Assembly (NCBI GenBank): GCA_027382625.1
Contig: JAJKFJ010021272.1
Coordinates: 1 to 64,000 of the forward strand
Source of the DNA: Tetmemena sp. SeJ-2015
Taxonomy: Eukaryota > Ciliophora > Spirotrichea > Sporadotrichida > Oxytrichidae
Direction of reading: 5' to 3'
DNA length: 64,000 nucleotides
Both the position numbers and the translations under genes were made by a program. A model generated the notes under the pieces. That model was not told the DNA's origin and ran no database searches. It worked only from the letters and a program-made list of their open reading frames with translations. Position 1 is the stretch's first letter. Each line of letters starts with the position of its first letter. Positions 9,778-21,660 of this stretch are shown here, one piece after another.

Positions 9778-11977
9778 ATGAAGTGCCTTGGTCTGAAGAG
9801 TACAGCTGTCATAGCTTTATCTTCCCTATTGCTTATGGGTTGCTCTATCTAGAGTGATTCTAAAAAGCATTTAATGTTCGGCAAGCTCAATCATTTCCCT
9901 ATTAAGTCCGATCCAAACGTAGACAATATCAAAATTAAATTTATATTCAAAAGTTTTTCAATATAATTCATTAAATTAATCAAAATAAATAAAGTTATAA
10001 ATCTACTTATCTATATCTTATTTGTCAAATTTACTTCTATCAGCCACAATTTAATTACTTATATAACTAATTTTTAAATTTCTGCTTCAAAATTGCGTGA
10101 GTAAAAATTGTAGCAAATAATATTTGGTTTGAATGATGCTTGGAAAAGCTTGAAAGAAATAATTAAGGAAAACGGATACGCCGTGGAACAGCACTACGTT
10201 ACCACAGAAGATGGTTACATCTATAAATTCATTTAAGCATCTAAACATTGGTTAATTAATCTTGTCCTTGTTCAGACTGCCTGGCTTTGCAAATGAGACT
10301 GCTGTTATACAAGGTGACCCAATCAAGAAGCAATTTAGTTATTTATCATTTATTAGCCAGTTGTTCTACTTCAGCATGGTCTTGAAAGTGACGCCGCTCA
10401 GTGGTTAATCAACACACCCGACAAGGCCCACGCTTTTATCTTGGCTAATGAGGGCTATGACGTGTGGATGGGAAATAACAGAGGTTCTCAGTATGGCCTT
10501 TAACATAGGACTCAATTTAATAAAAATAACTTAAATTCATTGCTATTTTTTTCTCCAAGTTCCGCGCATGATCAGCACTGGGCCAACGGATTTTTCCGGC
10601 TACTGAGGAAAGCCGGTGGATTTCAATCGACATCAGTGAGTGCTAGCGACTGCTAGTTTGTCAGACCACGTAGAGATCCTCTCCCATCTCTCAAAGAGGG
10701 GGTAGTGCGGCATCACTAACTAACTGACGATGGGCTTTCACGGTGACGTGGCAAAACGGATCAAGGTTGTTACGCCTGTGAATTAACTTTAAATCGATTA
10801 AGTTATTTTATGCCTGTTAGTGGTGTTTAATTCCTAATAAATTAAATTAAAACTTAAATTCAACTCTTGATCCCACCAATGATGCAGACAAGCCTCTCTT
10901 CTTCGATTTTGATTTTGAAGAAATGGGCACCAAGGATCTTCCAGCTACTATAGATTACATTCAATCATATTTTTAGAGCAAAACATATTTAACCATTCTC
11001 TAAATCACTCAGTAAGAGAAGCTTTCATACATCGGTCACTCAGAGGGAACCACGTAATTCTTCATTGGTGCATCTATGCTGAAATATTTTAAGCATTCGC
11101 ATTTAAAAATAGTTAATTTAATGAATGATTACTTCACCCAAAAGGTGAATCTATTTGTGGCTTTAGCCCCAATCACAAGAATTAGTCACACAGCCTCAAC
11201 ATTACATAATTTATTTTCATAAACCTTACTCTGGTTAATGGCAGAGGATGTTGACTAACTGACTCATGTCCTCATCAATGACTATGGAATATAATATATC
11301 ATTATCCACAAGTCAGTGAATAATTTAAAGAATGTACGACATGTTCACTCCCTCATGGTTAGAGAGTGAAGTTGGTATCGCATTCTGTACAACTATCGGC
11401 CAATCTATTTGTGAATCTTTCTTCTCGCTCTTTACAGATCTGGACGTATCCGTAGATGATTTCTCAAGAGCAAAAACTTTCTTGACTCATCTTCCATCAG
11501 GTGCAGGATGGAGAAACTTTGTCCACTACGCTCAGATCATCACCTCAAACCGCTTCCAAAGATACGACTATGGTGAGGCAGCAAACATTCAACCAATAGA
11601 TTATTATAATAAAGTGTCTTCTATATTATTGAAGATATAAATTGAGAAATACAACACTGGAGTGCCTCCTCTTTATCCCATGGAAAATTTCAAGAATATT
11701 CCAATTGCTCTTTTGGGAGGACTTCTTGACGAAATGGGAACCCCTACTGATGTTGAGTGGACTTATGACACCCTCAAGCCTAATGGCAATCAACATAGAC
11801 AATGTTGTATATTCTTATTGCTGGTGTTATTTATTGAACGTTGTATTCTACTAGTAATACAAACTGGGTCACATGTCTTTCATCATTGCAAAGGACATGA
11901 GTTTCTTCTCAGTTGACACTGTCAAGCTTCTCAATTAGTACAAGACTAATGTGTTTGCTTAGTCATTCCTCAACTGA
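9778..11977 (+). CDS. Lysosomal-acid-lipase-type alpha/beta-hydrolase, cut by nine IESs
   Basis: Secreted or lysosomal neutral lipid/steryl ester hydrolase of the acid lipase family. The N-terminus looks like a signal peptide (MKCLGLKSTAVIALSSLLLM). Next comes the AB-hydrolase-associated lipase region (VEQHYVTTEDGYIYKF), then LLQHGLESDAAQW, GYDVWMGNNRGSQYG, the nucleophile elbow GHSEG (11034-11048), VALAPITR, a candidate Asp in LLGGLLDEMG, and the catalytic His in LGHMSF, ending at TGA 11975-11977. Nine insertions with direct-repeat ends interrupt the frame; removing them (748 bp in total) leaves exactly 484 codons including the stop. Gln is encoded by both TAA and TAG. IES-corrected length (483 aa) is somewhat longer than animal homologues. 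Confidence 0.9.
9943..10119 (+). other. IES 1 of the lipase gene (177 bp, pointer ATATT)
   Basis: ATATT occurs at 9943-9947 and 10120-10124 in the same codon phase. The intervening sequence is AT-rich and unlike any lipase; removal joins the signal-peptide region to the start of the lipase domain. The insertion happens to contain no in-frame TGA, so the boundary is less certain than for the other IESs. Confidence 0.6.
10228..10270 (+). other. IES 2 of the lipase gene (43 bp, pointer TTCA)
   Basis: TTCA at 10228-10231 and 10271-10274. Removal shifts the frame back and gives DGYIYKF-RLPGF, matching the family, where ETEDGYIL is followed closely by R(I/L)P. The segment has no GT..AG ends. Confidence 0.85.
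10329..10354 (+). other. IES 3 of the lipase gene (26 bp, pointer AGC)
   Basis: AGC at 10329-10331 and 10355-10357. Removal joins DPIKK to PVVLLQHGLE, the conserved PVV(F/L)LQHGL block. The insert does not begin with GT, so it is not a spliceosomal intron. Confidence 0.85.
10528..10850 (+). mobile_element. IES 4 of the lipase gene: retroposon-like element with 12-bp target duplication
   Basis: AACTTAAATTCA flanks the insert (10528-10539 and 10851-10862). Removing the element and one repeat copy restores the lipase frame, FNKNNLNSTLDPTND, ahead of FEEMGTKDLPATID. The 311-bp insert is far richer in G+C than its surroundings. Its right part (10734-10850) is closely related to the element at 31928-32046, and its end (TTATTTTATGCC ... 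TTTAATTCCTAAT) is shared with the element at 44393-44925. Repeat-length target duplications, shared 3' ends and differing 5' ends suggest target-primed reverse transcription (a SINE or truncated LINE). No reverse transcriptase is encoded here. Confidence 0.85.
10966..10983 (+). other. IES 5 of the lipase gene (18 bp, pointer CATATTT)
   Basis: CATATTT at 10966-10972 and 10984-10990. Removal shortens the loop before the nucleophile elbow to ...ILQITQQEKLSYIGHSEG, close to the family pattern TGQ-(K/Q)LSYIGHSQG. The length is a multiple of three and there is no stop inside, so the call rests on similarity and the 7-bp repeat. Confidence 0.65.
11080..11121 (+). other. IES 6 of the lipase gene (42 bp, pointer TGAA)
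   Basis: TGAA at 11080-11083 and 11122-11125. Removal gives GASMLNDYFTQKVNLFVALAP, the expected spacing between the helix after the nucleophile and the ALAP motif. ATG at 11076 and 11121 is an alternative pointer. Confidence 0.65.
11287..11317 (+). other. IES 7 of the lipase gene (31 bp, pointer GAATA)
   Basis: GAATA at 11287-11291 and 11318-11322. Removal changes phase so that NDYGI runs into the frame of YDMFTPSWLESEVG, which then stays open to the next IES. Confidence 0.75.
11587..11640 (+). other. IES 8 of the lipase gene (54 bp, pointer ATT)
   Basis: ATT at 11587-11589 and 11641-11643. Removal gives YDYGEAANIEKYNTGVPPLY, matching the conserved YDYG..N...Y....PP.Y block. ATA is an alternative pointer. 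Confidence 0.65.
11810..11843 (+). other. IES 9 of the lipase gene (34 bp, pointer TATTCT)
   Basis: TATTCT at 11810-11815 and 11844-11849. Removal shifts phase and joins CCIF to YQQYKLGHMSF, bringing in the catalytic histidine region. Confidence 0.8.
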
Positions 11978-12312
11978 GATATATTGGATCCAATCAATCC
12001 TTCACTTATTAGCTTATCATTTAAAAGATTAGAAAAATGATATTTTTATTTAAAATTAAAGATAATCATATGGCAATCTTTTATCCCAATATCACTACGA
12101 TTTCTATTAAATTTTACATCATCAATTTCTTCACATACGTCATTCTGTACCAAAATAAATACTTAAATTAGTTCTTTATTTTACTACAAAATGTAATAGA
12201 TATGTATCTAATTAAAAAATCTTAAATAATAAATCTAGAAACAACATTTAAACTCAATCTCTAAGTTTACAAAGTTGATTGTTTATACCTGAAATTGATC
12301 ATAATATTATAG
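11978..12312. other. Spacer after the lipase gene
   Basis: AT-rich, with no recognisable coding sequence. It ends in an acceptor-like ATAATATTATAG before the next exon, so its right part may be an intron or IES of the following gene. Confidence 0.4.
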
Positions 12313-13098
12313 CTTGAAGAGATAGAAAAAGAGCTGAGCAAATTATCTAGTCTCACTATGAATGAACGCTCACTGCAATACAAACTCAAGAATTCTCTCA
12401 AGGATTTGCAAATCGAGCACTCTCAATTAAAAGTAGAATATCTTGCTTACTTAAGTTTAACATTAGAAAATTCTAAGAGCTCAAATAAAGCAATAATAAG
12501 CTACTTTGTTGAGCTAAAATAAAGAGAGATAGAGTAAAGGCACCACTAATAGAGTCAAGGGTCTAATCAAGGAAAATGATAAAAAGAGTTTAAACCATTT
12601 ATATTAAAGCATTATTATGATAGGTTGGACAAGACGCTTTCCATAGCTGAGTCTATCATCAATCTAGGTCAATCAAAGTATAATTGACATTCATAATATT
12701 TAAATTATAAATCATCGAGTTCATAAATGCATTCATAAAGTGAGAAACTTAAAAAGACAAATAGAAACTTAAAACGGATATCAGAGAGTACAATCCCTGG
12801 CTTAAACTAAGTGATGGGTTTGATTCGCAAAACAGAACTTAAGAATACTGTCATAATAGGTTTCGTGATTGCAGTGTGCCTATTCATTACTCTCTATGGA
12901 ATGGGTCTGGGAAATATGATTACAGCCACTTAATAAACAGGAAGCAGTTAATAAGTAGAAGATTCTAGTAGCTCAAGTTGGAGTGACAGTAGTTAAGAAA
13001 TCTACAATTCATAAGGCAGCAATTTTAAATTATTTATCTCATATCTGCAATTTAAGTAGTCAGATTAATCCTTGACAAAGTTTTTAAAGCAACTGTGA
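12313..13098 (+). CDS. Golgi Qb-SNARE-like membrane protein (GS28/membrin type)
   Basis: Helical, heptad-like N-terminal segments (EKELSKLSSLTMNERSLQYK), a middle segment (KHYYDRLDKTLSIAESIINL), then a SNARE-motif-like stretch leading into a hydrophobic anchor: IPGLNQVMGLIRKTELKN followed by TVIIGFVIAVCLFITLYGMG. Order and text resemble GS28 and membrin, Qb-SNAREs of ER-Golgi transport. TGAs near 12579, 12685 and 12738 show that IESs or introns separate the pieces. Oddly, Ser/Gln-rich sequence continues for about 50 codons after the anchor to a TGA at 13096-13098, whereas SNAREs usually end at the anchor. Its tail may therefore be joined to the next gene, or the true stop may be hidden by an IES. 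Confidence 0.5.
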
Positions 13099-13195
13099 TT
13101 AAATGTATCAATATTCTCATTCTAAACTAAAAAAATCTGATTGAGTGTATGTTTTAACTATTTTCCTAATCTATTAATATTTAAAAATGAATCGT

Positions 13196-16100
13196 CAGAA
13201 AATCACAGTAAGAGCAAGGACTCAAGCCAATCCAAACTACATTATTATAATTATGCTTTGAACTAAGTTCATCAGTAGATGAGCTAAAATAGTGATAGTG
13301 GAAACAGAGGGAAAGAGCCATACATTAAAGACTTCTCATTTTACAAGACGAGGTTCGCCACTAAGCATAAATCTATCAAGGAGAGACTCCGTGACTTCGC
13401 TCTAATCGTTGAAAGATTTGAAGACCAGTCAAGTAAAGCATATGGGTAAGTTTATAATATAAATAATTATTACATGTCTTCGGTAAGACGTCTAAAATAC
13501 TTTTGTGAAAGAGAAAGGTACTATAATTTTATTTATAGTGATATGGAGAGCGGGAGCGTATGTGGAAATATCTAAGACGTGATCGCTAAAGTTAACTCTA
13601 CCTCTGAAAGCATTCAAATGGAGATAGACGAGGTAAGAAACTCAATCTAGCATTTATTCACTTGATATTACTTTGAAAATATAGAAGTTAATTAAATTAT
13701 CGCATTATGTAACCAATGAAGAAGACATTACTGAGACCTATTGAGAGGACTGAACGTAAGCTTCTCAACTTTTGGGCCGGCTCTATTCACTACCTCCAAG
13801 ACCTTAAAACTAAGAAGTCGACATACTTAAACTAAATTTAGAATGAGACCCTTGCTCTATACCAATAATTCTATCCCCTTAAGGACTAGCAAGAACTCAA
13901 ATCCAAGTTCATGTAAATTAGAATATAATTTATGAACTATGCATATGTAAATAGCTTCTGCTGCAGATTCGTCTGATAAGGTAATGTCTCTTACAGGTTT
14001 TGAAGACTAACAAGAGCTGACAGTCGCAATGTTCCAAGTCCTTGCCTGTTTAGAGGTTTAGGCTCAAGCATACTTAGAAAGTGATGTGTCCATAATTAAG
14101 ACTTTGTTTGATAATGGCTACTCTCAGTAGCAAAAAGACAGACTCCTTACCTATCTGCAACTCAACTCGCACATTAAGAAGAAAACGAGTTCTGCTTCTC
14201 TGATAGTGCAAGCACCACAATCTAATATAATTTAGCTTTAATATTTATCTCTGGACTCTAGTTATACAACTACAGCTTCCTCCAGAGTTGGAACCTCTAC
14301 TTCTTGCTAGCACAGAGTGATTGATAGCTCTAGGTTTTAAAAGTCTTTGAGAGCAGATGGGGTTTAGGCGCTTCGTACAGCCAGGAATCAAATCTTATCG
14401 GAAGACTCAATAAACTAGCTCATTAGTGATGTTAACTCAAAAGCGATTGAGAAGGATGAATAAATCCAACAACTGGAGAAAGACATCGAGGCGTCAGATA
14501 AATGTTATTTACCATCTTTCTTTCTTATTAAATGATTCAGATCGGTAGTTCAGATCACTTAAAAAAGAACTGGAAGCCAAGGTTTAAGAACTGGATGCAA
14601 CAAGCATCAGAAACTCAAAACTAGAGGAAGAGATATTTTCACTAAAGCAAGAGCCAGAGAAACTAAAGTTTAGCTATCAGAAGCAAATAGATGAACTTCA
14701 AACTTTACTATTCAATTTGTCATATACTCCTATACTTTGGTGATTAAGCTTTAGCAATAAGTTTAAGCACTTAATTCTTAAGCTGAGGAATAATAAGTCT
14801 AAAATAAATCTGAAGACATCAGTAATTAATTAAACTAGCAACTCACAGAGCTTAAGCGAAGACTAGAAGAATAGGAGAGTTATAATCAGGCTCTCAAAGA
14901 GAACGAGTCAAATCTAGAGAATGAGATAAAGTTCTTGCTAGAAAGAGTTTAAAAACTAGAAGGAGAATACAGTACTCTCCAAGATAGCACAGATATCATG
15001 ATGAACAGTCACAAGGAAGAAATCGACAAATTTGAAAGCTTTAATATTGAAACAAAGATTCCATTTATTTTTAGCTAAAATAGAGTTAAACTTCAATCTG
15101 CTCTTAAGGATTTGGAGATCAGTCATTAGGCAGTTATATAAGAAAAGGATTCTTTAATTAAAGAGCTATAGGATAAAATACAGCCATAGCAAAAAGAAAT
15201 AGGGATATTGAGAAACCAATTAGCAAAGTTAAATAATTCAGACGATGAAGTTGAGAATTTGAAGGAGTAAATTAATCAGCTCAAATTTACAAAAATTTAG
15301 ATAAAATTGAAAGTGATATTTTACGAATTGCTTTTGGATAGTAAGTTGGACTATATATCTTCTTTAGAAGAGGACTTGGCTGAAGAATAAAGATAAGTTT
15401 CCATTTCTGGACTTGAAATCAGCACGCTAAAGAGCTAAGTAAAACTGCTAGAGCAAGCACTCAGAGACCTCACATAAAAATAATTATTCATATCTTTATT
15501 AGTTTGCTTTGAGAGTTATTTATCCTCTTATTCAAGATGCATTAATTTTAAGTCTTTTTAATTAGGAAAATTTAGCTTTTCTTGAATCTTTTTAATTAAA
15601 TAAATGGTGACATAAAAAGGACGAGGAAATCCTGGGTATAATTATGACGACTCTTATGAGGCTGTGCTTCGGTCAGAGTTTGAATTAATGAGAGAGAGGT
15701 TTGAGAAACAAGTAGCTTCCTTAAAGGAAGAAATAACCACTCTTTAAATGAGCCACTCCAAGGAAAATCAGTCTAGAATTTATAATTTCAGATTTGATTT
15801 AGAATAAGAGAGATAGATGATTTGAAGATGCAGAGGGATGCTCTCTCCAACAGACTCATTAAATTAAGACTGGATAATAAATAGTGAGGAGCTGATATAA
15901 AGATTTGAAATGAATGTGAAAGGCAGAATTCTTTGGTCAAATTAAATCTATGAATTTCTAATTTCATTATAGAGACATGACAGAACAAAGTATATGAAGA
16001 TTTAAGAATAAGAATAAATGAATAAGCAGTTATTAAAGTCAAAGAGAGTATAAATAAAATCCATAACAAACAACCACAGTATTCACACTTTTCAAAAAGC

Positions 16101-16575
16101 ATTTAAGAATTTAAGGTCCTCTTTCAAGAAATAAAAATATGAACTTAATTACACCTTCTACATCCTATATGTAGCAAAGGAGAAACAATTTTGAGAGCAC
16201 CTAGGATTCTTATGGAAATAGCTCAATGAACAAAAGGAACAAGCAATTCCTACAGACATCTGCTTTAATGCAGAGAGATGATGAAATTTTCAACTAAAGA
16301 TTACTTTACAATTAAATTATAAAATTAAGTAAAGATTGAACACAGCAATCTCTACTTTCTAATAGAACCATGGCACTGGTGAAGACTTCCAGTTTGAGTA
16401 TTCTTAGACGCTGGGTTAAGGGAATTTCTTTGGTATGAAGAATAACATAACTGGGTTTAGTAAACCCTCAAAGAATCAATACAAAACAGGCAGAGGGAAA
16501 ACCAATTAAACAGCTCATAGAGAAATATATGGACTGCACTCAGGATACAGCGATCTAGGCCTTATAATTAGTTGA
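13196..16575 (+). CDS. Long coiled-coil protein
   Basis: Unidentified. N-terminal Ser-rich text, then GKEPYIKDFSFYKTRFATKH, then long Glu/Lys/Gln/Leu heptad-like coiled coil through about 16.1 kb (for example EKDEQIQQLEKDIEASDK; RSEFELMRERFEKQVASL), and a Gly/Asn-rich tail (GKTNQTAHREIYGLHSG) ending at TGA 16573-16575. A good GT-AG intron starts at the GTAAG near 13446 and ends TTTATAG before 13550; another lies at about 13633-13684. Several further frame changes (near 13740, 14500, 15870, 16330) imply unresolved introns or IESs. Likely a cytoskeletal or basal-body type structural protein, but nothing specific supports that. Confidence 0.6.
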
Positions 16576-16861
16576 TTAGCTTAATATTAGCAGTATCTTT
16601 GCTTTACAATTGATATACTAACTCAACTACCTTTCCATCTTTAAGAGCTAATTCAAATATAAAGTCCAGGAATGCTGCAACTAGGGGCTCTCAATTCATT
16701 TATTGCTTATTTTCTAAGGCAAAGAAACTTTGAAGGAAACAGGTTTGAATTACTACTCTTCTCATTTGTAGGATTCCTCATCGACTGAGATGATGAGCAG
16801 CCTAATTCTCAAAAAGAGACCCTAATTAATATTACTTATAAAAAGCATTTGAAATTAATTT

Positions 16862-19800
16862 ATGAGACCTGGAAAATCATTTGAAGGAAAGAAGAAGAAG
16901 TCCTCTCCAAATCAAAGCCTTATAAAAAGAAAGATACTCAAGCAGCAACTTCAGAACTCTACTTCAGTCAACTTTGAAGAACTATCATAAATAAGGTTTT
17001 TATTAATTGAAGACCTTAGATAGAAAGAAGAAGTTTCAATACAAATTTAATCTACAGACAATTAATAGGCATCTAAATAAATAAAGATAACTATTTATGA
17101 GTGCTTAATCTACTTTTATGTAAAAAAGAAAACTAAAATAGCTGACATTAAGAGACCAAAACTCTAAAGAGGTATAATTACAAAATAAGTCGTAGATTGG
17201 CTAGAATAAAAAAATAAGTCTCGACTTGTCACTTGAGAATAAGAGAAAACAGTTTGAACATAGAACTAATCAATCGTTCATGTATAAATTAAAGATTTTC
17301 CAAAGATATTAACTATCTAATTTTCACTCAATTACTGCAGAGAATTTATTATGAACTAAAGTTCTTTTAAGATAATAATTGTTATCTTTAGCATTAGAGT
17401 ATCAGAGGAAAAAAGTAAAGTTTTAATTGTACTTGAGGAGATTTTTAAATGTATATGAAAGGTAAAAATCCAAAATTTCTCGTTAAAGTTAAAGAAAGTA
17501 CTTATGTCTCTAGACATTTATAAATCTCTATTTAATTCAAATTAAAATAAATACAAAAATGAATTCATACCCTTGTATAATAGTAGAATGCTAATTAATA
17601 TGGATAGGTTGTGAACCAACTAGGAGAATCTTCCTTAATGAATAACTCTGTAGACCACTTCGATTTAAATAAATCAGCAAGAGGCTTTAACTAATCAGCA
17701 ATCAGTGATGAGGGCAAGCACATCTAAGCATTAAATTTAAAGCCAAAAGTTAATAAAGGGATGAGCAAGTTTACAGAAAACATAAACTAAGACTTGAATG
17801 TCCTTATTCAAAATTTTGATGAGCTCACTGCAAGGGCTAAGTTTTAGGTTTCCCAAATGCAAACTGAGGATATTACTTCTATAATATTATGATGTAATTA
17901 TATGACTGACATATTTACATTTTTTTTTAAAACTTAATCGTAAGGTTTAGATTTCATTAAAATTTTTGTAGTTCAAAGGAGTTAAGGAATAAGGACATCC
18001 TGTAAATTGATACAACGAGCCTTCTAAAGACAACTAATAAGGAAATGAAGACGCTTCTCTATAATCTTAACAAGGTCATTATTTTAATCAGATCTTTTTT
18101 TAATTTTCTATAAATTCTGATATCCCATTTTGAATAACACTGGTGAAGAACAACACAGACAGATAAATGAAAATCAAAATGTGGACATAGATGTTTTTGA
18201 AGGAATTACGATTAGTCTCAAGATTTATCTTTTTGAGAAGAACCCACCAGGTGTCATCAATTTTCACTATGGGAATGGGCCTAAGGACCTAACAGTGTTT
18301 ATAAGTAGGCAATCCAAGGATCCATCAGAAGAAAATAACTAAGGAAAGTACTCAAATGTAAGTATAATAATTACAAGGGAGAGTATTTGAATAATCTGAT
18401 TAAAACTTTTAGCCAGCAAAGATAGTATTCACGGGATCAAGGAATGGAAATCATGGATTCTTCAAAGAGAGATACCTCTATTTAACTCTCTAATCTCAGA
18501 AAGGATCTTCGGTTAGATTGCATATTTGTAATCTATAACATTGATTTATAAGCATCTTAGTTTCAAACCTGAACAAGTGGCTAAGCCTCATTAACCTCAC
18601 GCATAAAGTATTTAATGCTTTGTGTTTTCATAATAAGACAACTCGCCAGTTAAATCTGCAATCATTCAAGACCAGACTATCCCTTAAGCAGGTGCGGATG
18701 GCTAATAAGTGGGAGATGTGCATCATGAGCAACACTTGCTTAATAATGACCACAACTATGAACCCTTTTCACTTGGTCAGGGTATAAATTCAGTAAAACA
18801 GTTTCAAATGATTATAAAATCCTTAATTTACCTGATAACTTGAAGTAGAAAAAAGAGGCTTTGGAGAAATAACTCAAGGCGCTAATGAATGATGAAAAGA
18901 CTTTCTCAGATTTCAGACAACGGATCAGTTATAAATACTCATCATCATATTTTACAGTGAGATGAAGAGAACCAGACAGTAAAAGCATAAGTCTACTGTT
19001 AGTTACAGAAGAAGCGCTTCTATGTCCCCAGTCCAGGAAAGTCTATGAAATATTAAGGAAATGCTTTTAAATGCTTCATAAGTATCATAGACAGGAACTG
19101 CAACTTGGTTCCTCACTATAAAGAGTATGAACAGGAGAAAAGAAAGCTTTTGTCTTAACTTACTTCTCAGTAAACAGATAAGGCAAAGAAACTAAGAGAG
19201 TAACTTGAACTCTAAATAAGAGAGAAAAATCTCCGATAAATTAAATGTACTAGCCTTTTACTTATTATCTCTTCTAGCTAAGTAGATGGGAATACTATAG
19301 GACTTAAGCAAAGGCAGAGCAGGAGTAGATTGATAGATAGAAAAGACTTTAAGACACAGTCATTTTCTGGTGCAGGCATGTTAAGAGCGATATAGTCCTA
19401 AGAAGGGTTGCTTAATGGGTGTACTAGGGAAGAGAAGAACGAATTAAGAACATCAGAGTGGAGTTCAAAATAAGGAGATTCTAGAGAATAGCAAGGCGAC
19501 ACATCAAACGAAAGGGTGAAATGAGAAAGGAGAGGCTAGCGAATACAATAAGACAGTAATACCAAATTCTAAGAGTTCATTAATTCCTTATAGTGGCTTG
19601 AATTCAGTTCATCAGCTCATTTCTCCCAATATCATAATTGTATACTATTACTTATAAGATATCGAGGAGAAGGCAAAGCAAACTTTTGTCGATTTCTTAA
19701 GAGTCTATTCTAAAAAGTTTTTCATTAAGGTTAAGATAAAGCAGTTCTTCGAAAAATGTAAACTTTTAATTCGTCTAAATGCATTTTGTAAAGTGATAAC

Positions 19801-20459
19801 GATCTAGAAGAGATTCTAAAATTACGTGAATCAAATGAAGAAGAGATACGAACTGCTTGACAAATATTTTGTTCAAGAGCATCAGAAGATGATACTCCAA
19901 TTAGTTAAGGTAAAGCAGAAGACTAAAAGGCAAAAGGATCTGCTTCAAAAACTCAGGGAAGTTCAAGATGAAACTAAGCACTCAGTCTTGAAAAAGTAAA
20001 CTTATCCATAATGAGAAGTTATAATAATTATATGAAATATCATATCGGGCTTATTTAGATAAATGCAAGCATGAAAATGCTAACTCCTTCTTTGAATGGA
20101 GAGCTAGGATTTAATAAAAGCAGATGGATAAGCCTTAGCAGCTAGTAATGAGCATGAGAATGGCTATGATCAAGCGCAGTGACACTCTTCTCTTTTCAAA
20201 TACGGATGAAATTTTATAGAAAGAGCTTAAAAAACTTGAAGAGGAAACTCATTATAGGTCAAATACGAATACATTATAAGGAATCATATAAAGTTTAAAA
20301 ATCAACAGAAAAACAATTACAGGCTGGAATTTAATTGATCAATAGAATAATTTAATAATTAATTAATGGCAAGCAAATGAAATCTACAACCAGATCTCTT
20401 TTTAGATAGACATTTGCTTAGATAGTGCTCAATGGAAAAAATTTGTTCATAGTTAGTGA
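16862..20459 (+). CDS. Unidentified protein with central beta-rich segment and C-terminal coiled coil
   Basis: The start is ATG 16862 (MRPGKSFEGKKKKSSPNQ). Recognisable parts in order: a disordered N-terminus, a helical block (KFTENINQDLNVLIQNFDEL), a compact segment near 18.13-18.53 kb (FEGITISLKIYLFEKNPPG; KIVFTGSRNGNHGFFKERY), a Gln/Pro/His-rich linker, a Lys/Gln coiled coil (KEYEQEKRKLLSQLTSQQ), a basic IQ-like helical region near 19.75-19.85 kb (VITIQKRFQNYVNQMKKRYE) and a coiled-coil tail. It ends at TGA 20457-20459. Multiple phase changes mark introns (GTAAG donors near 18075 and 18359) and IESs. The family is not known to me; basic helices plus coiled coil would suit a cytoskeletal scaffold. 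Confidence 0.55.
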
Positions 20460-20789
20460 GATATCTGCCAATCAGATTATGTAAGTATAAAAATTTGACT
20501 AATTCACTAATGTTTTAGCCAATCAGATAGCTATGTTAGTAATGGTTGCGCATACGTTTTGGCAGCTTTCAACATGCAGGAATTTAATATTGAAAACCTA
20601 AACTGACTTAGTTATAGATTCTTCATACACTTTTCGTTATTAAAACTTGCCCTTTCACTAGTGTTTCAACTTGTAATTAGATTAATGCAGCTTTCTTCTG
20701 TTGATTTTTAAACTTTATATGTTTCCTTATAATGTATTCGTATTTGACCTATAAACAAATCAAAGGACCCATAGTGGAAAAAGTTTATC

Positions 20790-21660
20790 TATATTGTGTT
20801 TTTGAAACAAAGACGGAGCCAAAATTAAGAAGAATGTAACAGGCAGGGCAACAGCCCATTATCCATAAAGTCAAGGAGGTTTGGGAACTTTTCTGACAGA
20901 GGCTGGAGGTGAGGACTCTTTGGAGCAACTCTTAAATGAGGCTCCACTTTAGTTTTAATACTTCCCCACTCTCCAAGTTTATTTACTATTATTTTACTAA
21001 GTAATGCGGCAACTTATAATCAAGTCAACCTAAGTAAAGAACCCTCAGGAATTTTCTTAATGATTAGCGATATTATTTGATAATTAAATTCTTAAATTTA
21101 GAAAGAAAATACCCATAATAAGAAGTTAGGGAAGGAGATTTCTGAAATTATAAATAGAAATTAGAACTTTTTATTTGAATTTGCATATTTTTTAATAATG
21201 AGAGCAGAAAGTGCTGCAAATATAGATACTTTGTTTAAATTAAAATCTATAAAAAGAGATTCTCTGTCTCAAAATACTTGACAAATCTTTCTTGTTTCCT
21301 TTCTTCTATATTGACACCCTCGTCGTTTCAATATATAAGAAGGATGAAATTTCAGAAATTAATTTTGACTAACTGCTCTCATGTTAGTATGATTATTTTG
21401 AGAGAAGAGTAATTCGATCCTATCAATATTGCAGCTAATTGATTTAGATAATATTATCTAAAATTGATTTGTTTATAAAAATAGAACAATTCAATAACAA
21501 AATAAAATAATTATCTTAAGCCCTACACTTTAAAGTAGTAGTTGGAAAATATTAAATAAGACATTTCAAACATATAGGAAATTATAAGAGCGAAATTTTA
21601 ACACTGCTGATTCGCTACAAGCTTTTAGAATATTATATAATTATTATAATAAGGAGTTTA
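20790..21660 (+). CDS. Coding segments of an unidentified gene
   Basis: Two protein-like stretches. About 20810-20960 includes HYPQSQGGLGTFLTEAGGED, and about 21280-21660 includes FLFPFFYIDTLVVSIYKKDE, open to a TGA near 21673. They could be one gene with an intervening intron or IES, or stray MDSs of the neighbouring genes. No family recognised, and the second piece drifts into low complexity. Confidence 0.35.

Noticed and set aside
10329..10357. TA-bounded IES as in Paramecium or Tetrahymena.
   Set aside because: Excision between the TA dinucleotides here gives the wrong frame for PVVLLQHG; the AGC repeat gives the right one.
9778..11977. Treating the lipase interruptions as spliceosomal introns.
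   Set aside because: Most inserts do not begin with GT or end with AG at the frame-restoring positions, whereas direct repeats fit every one; true introns elsewhere in the window have GTAAG...TAG.
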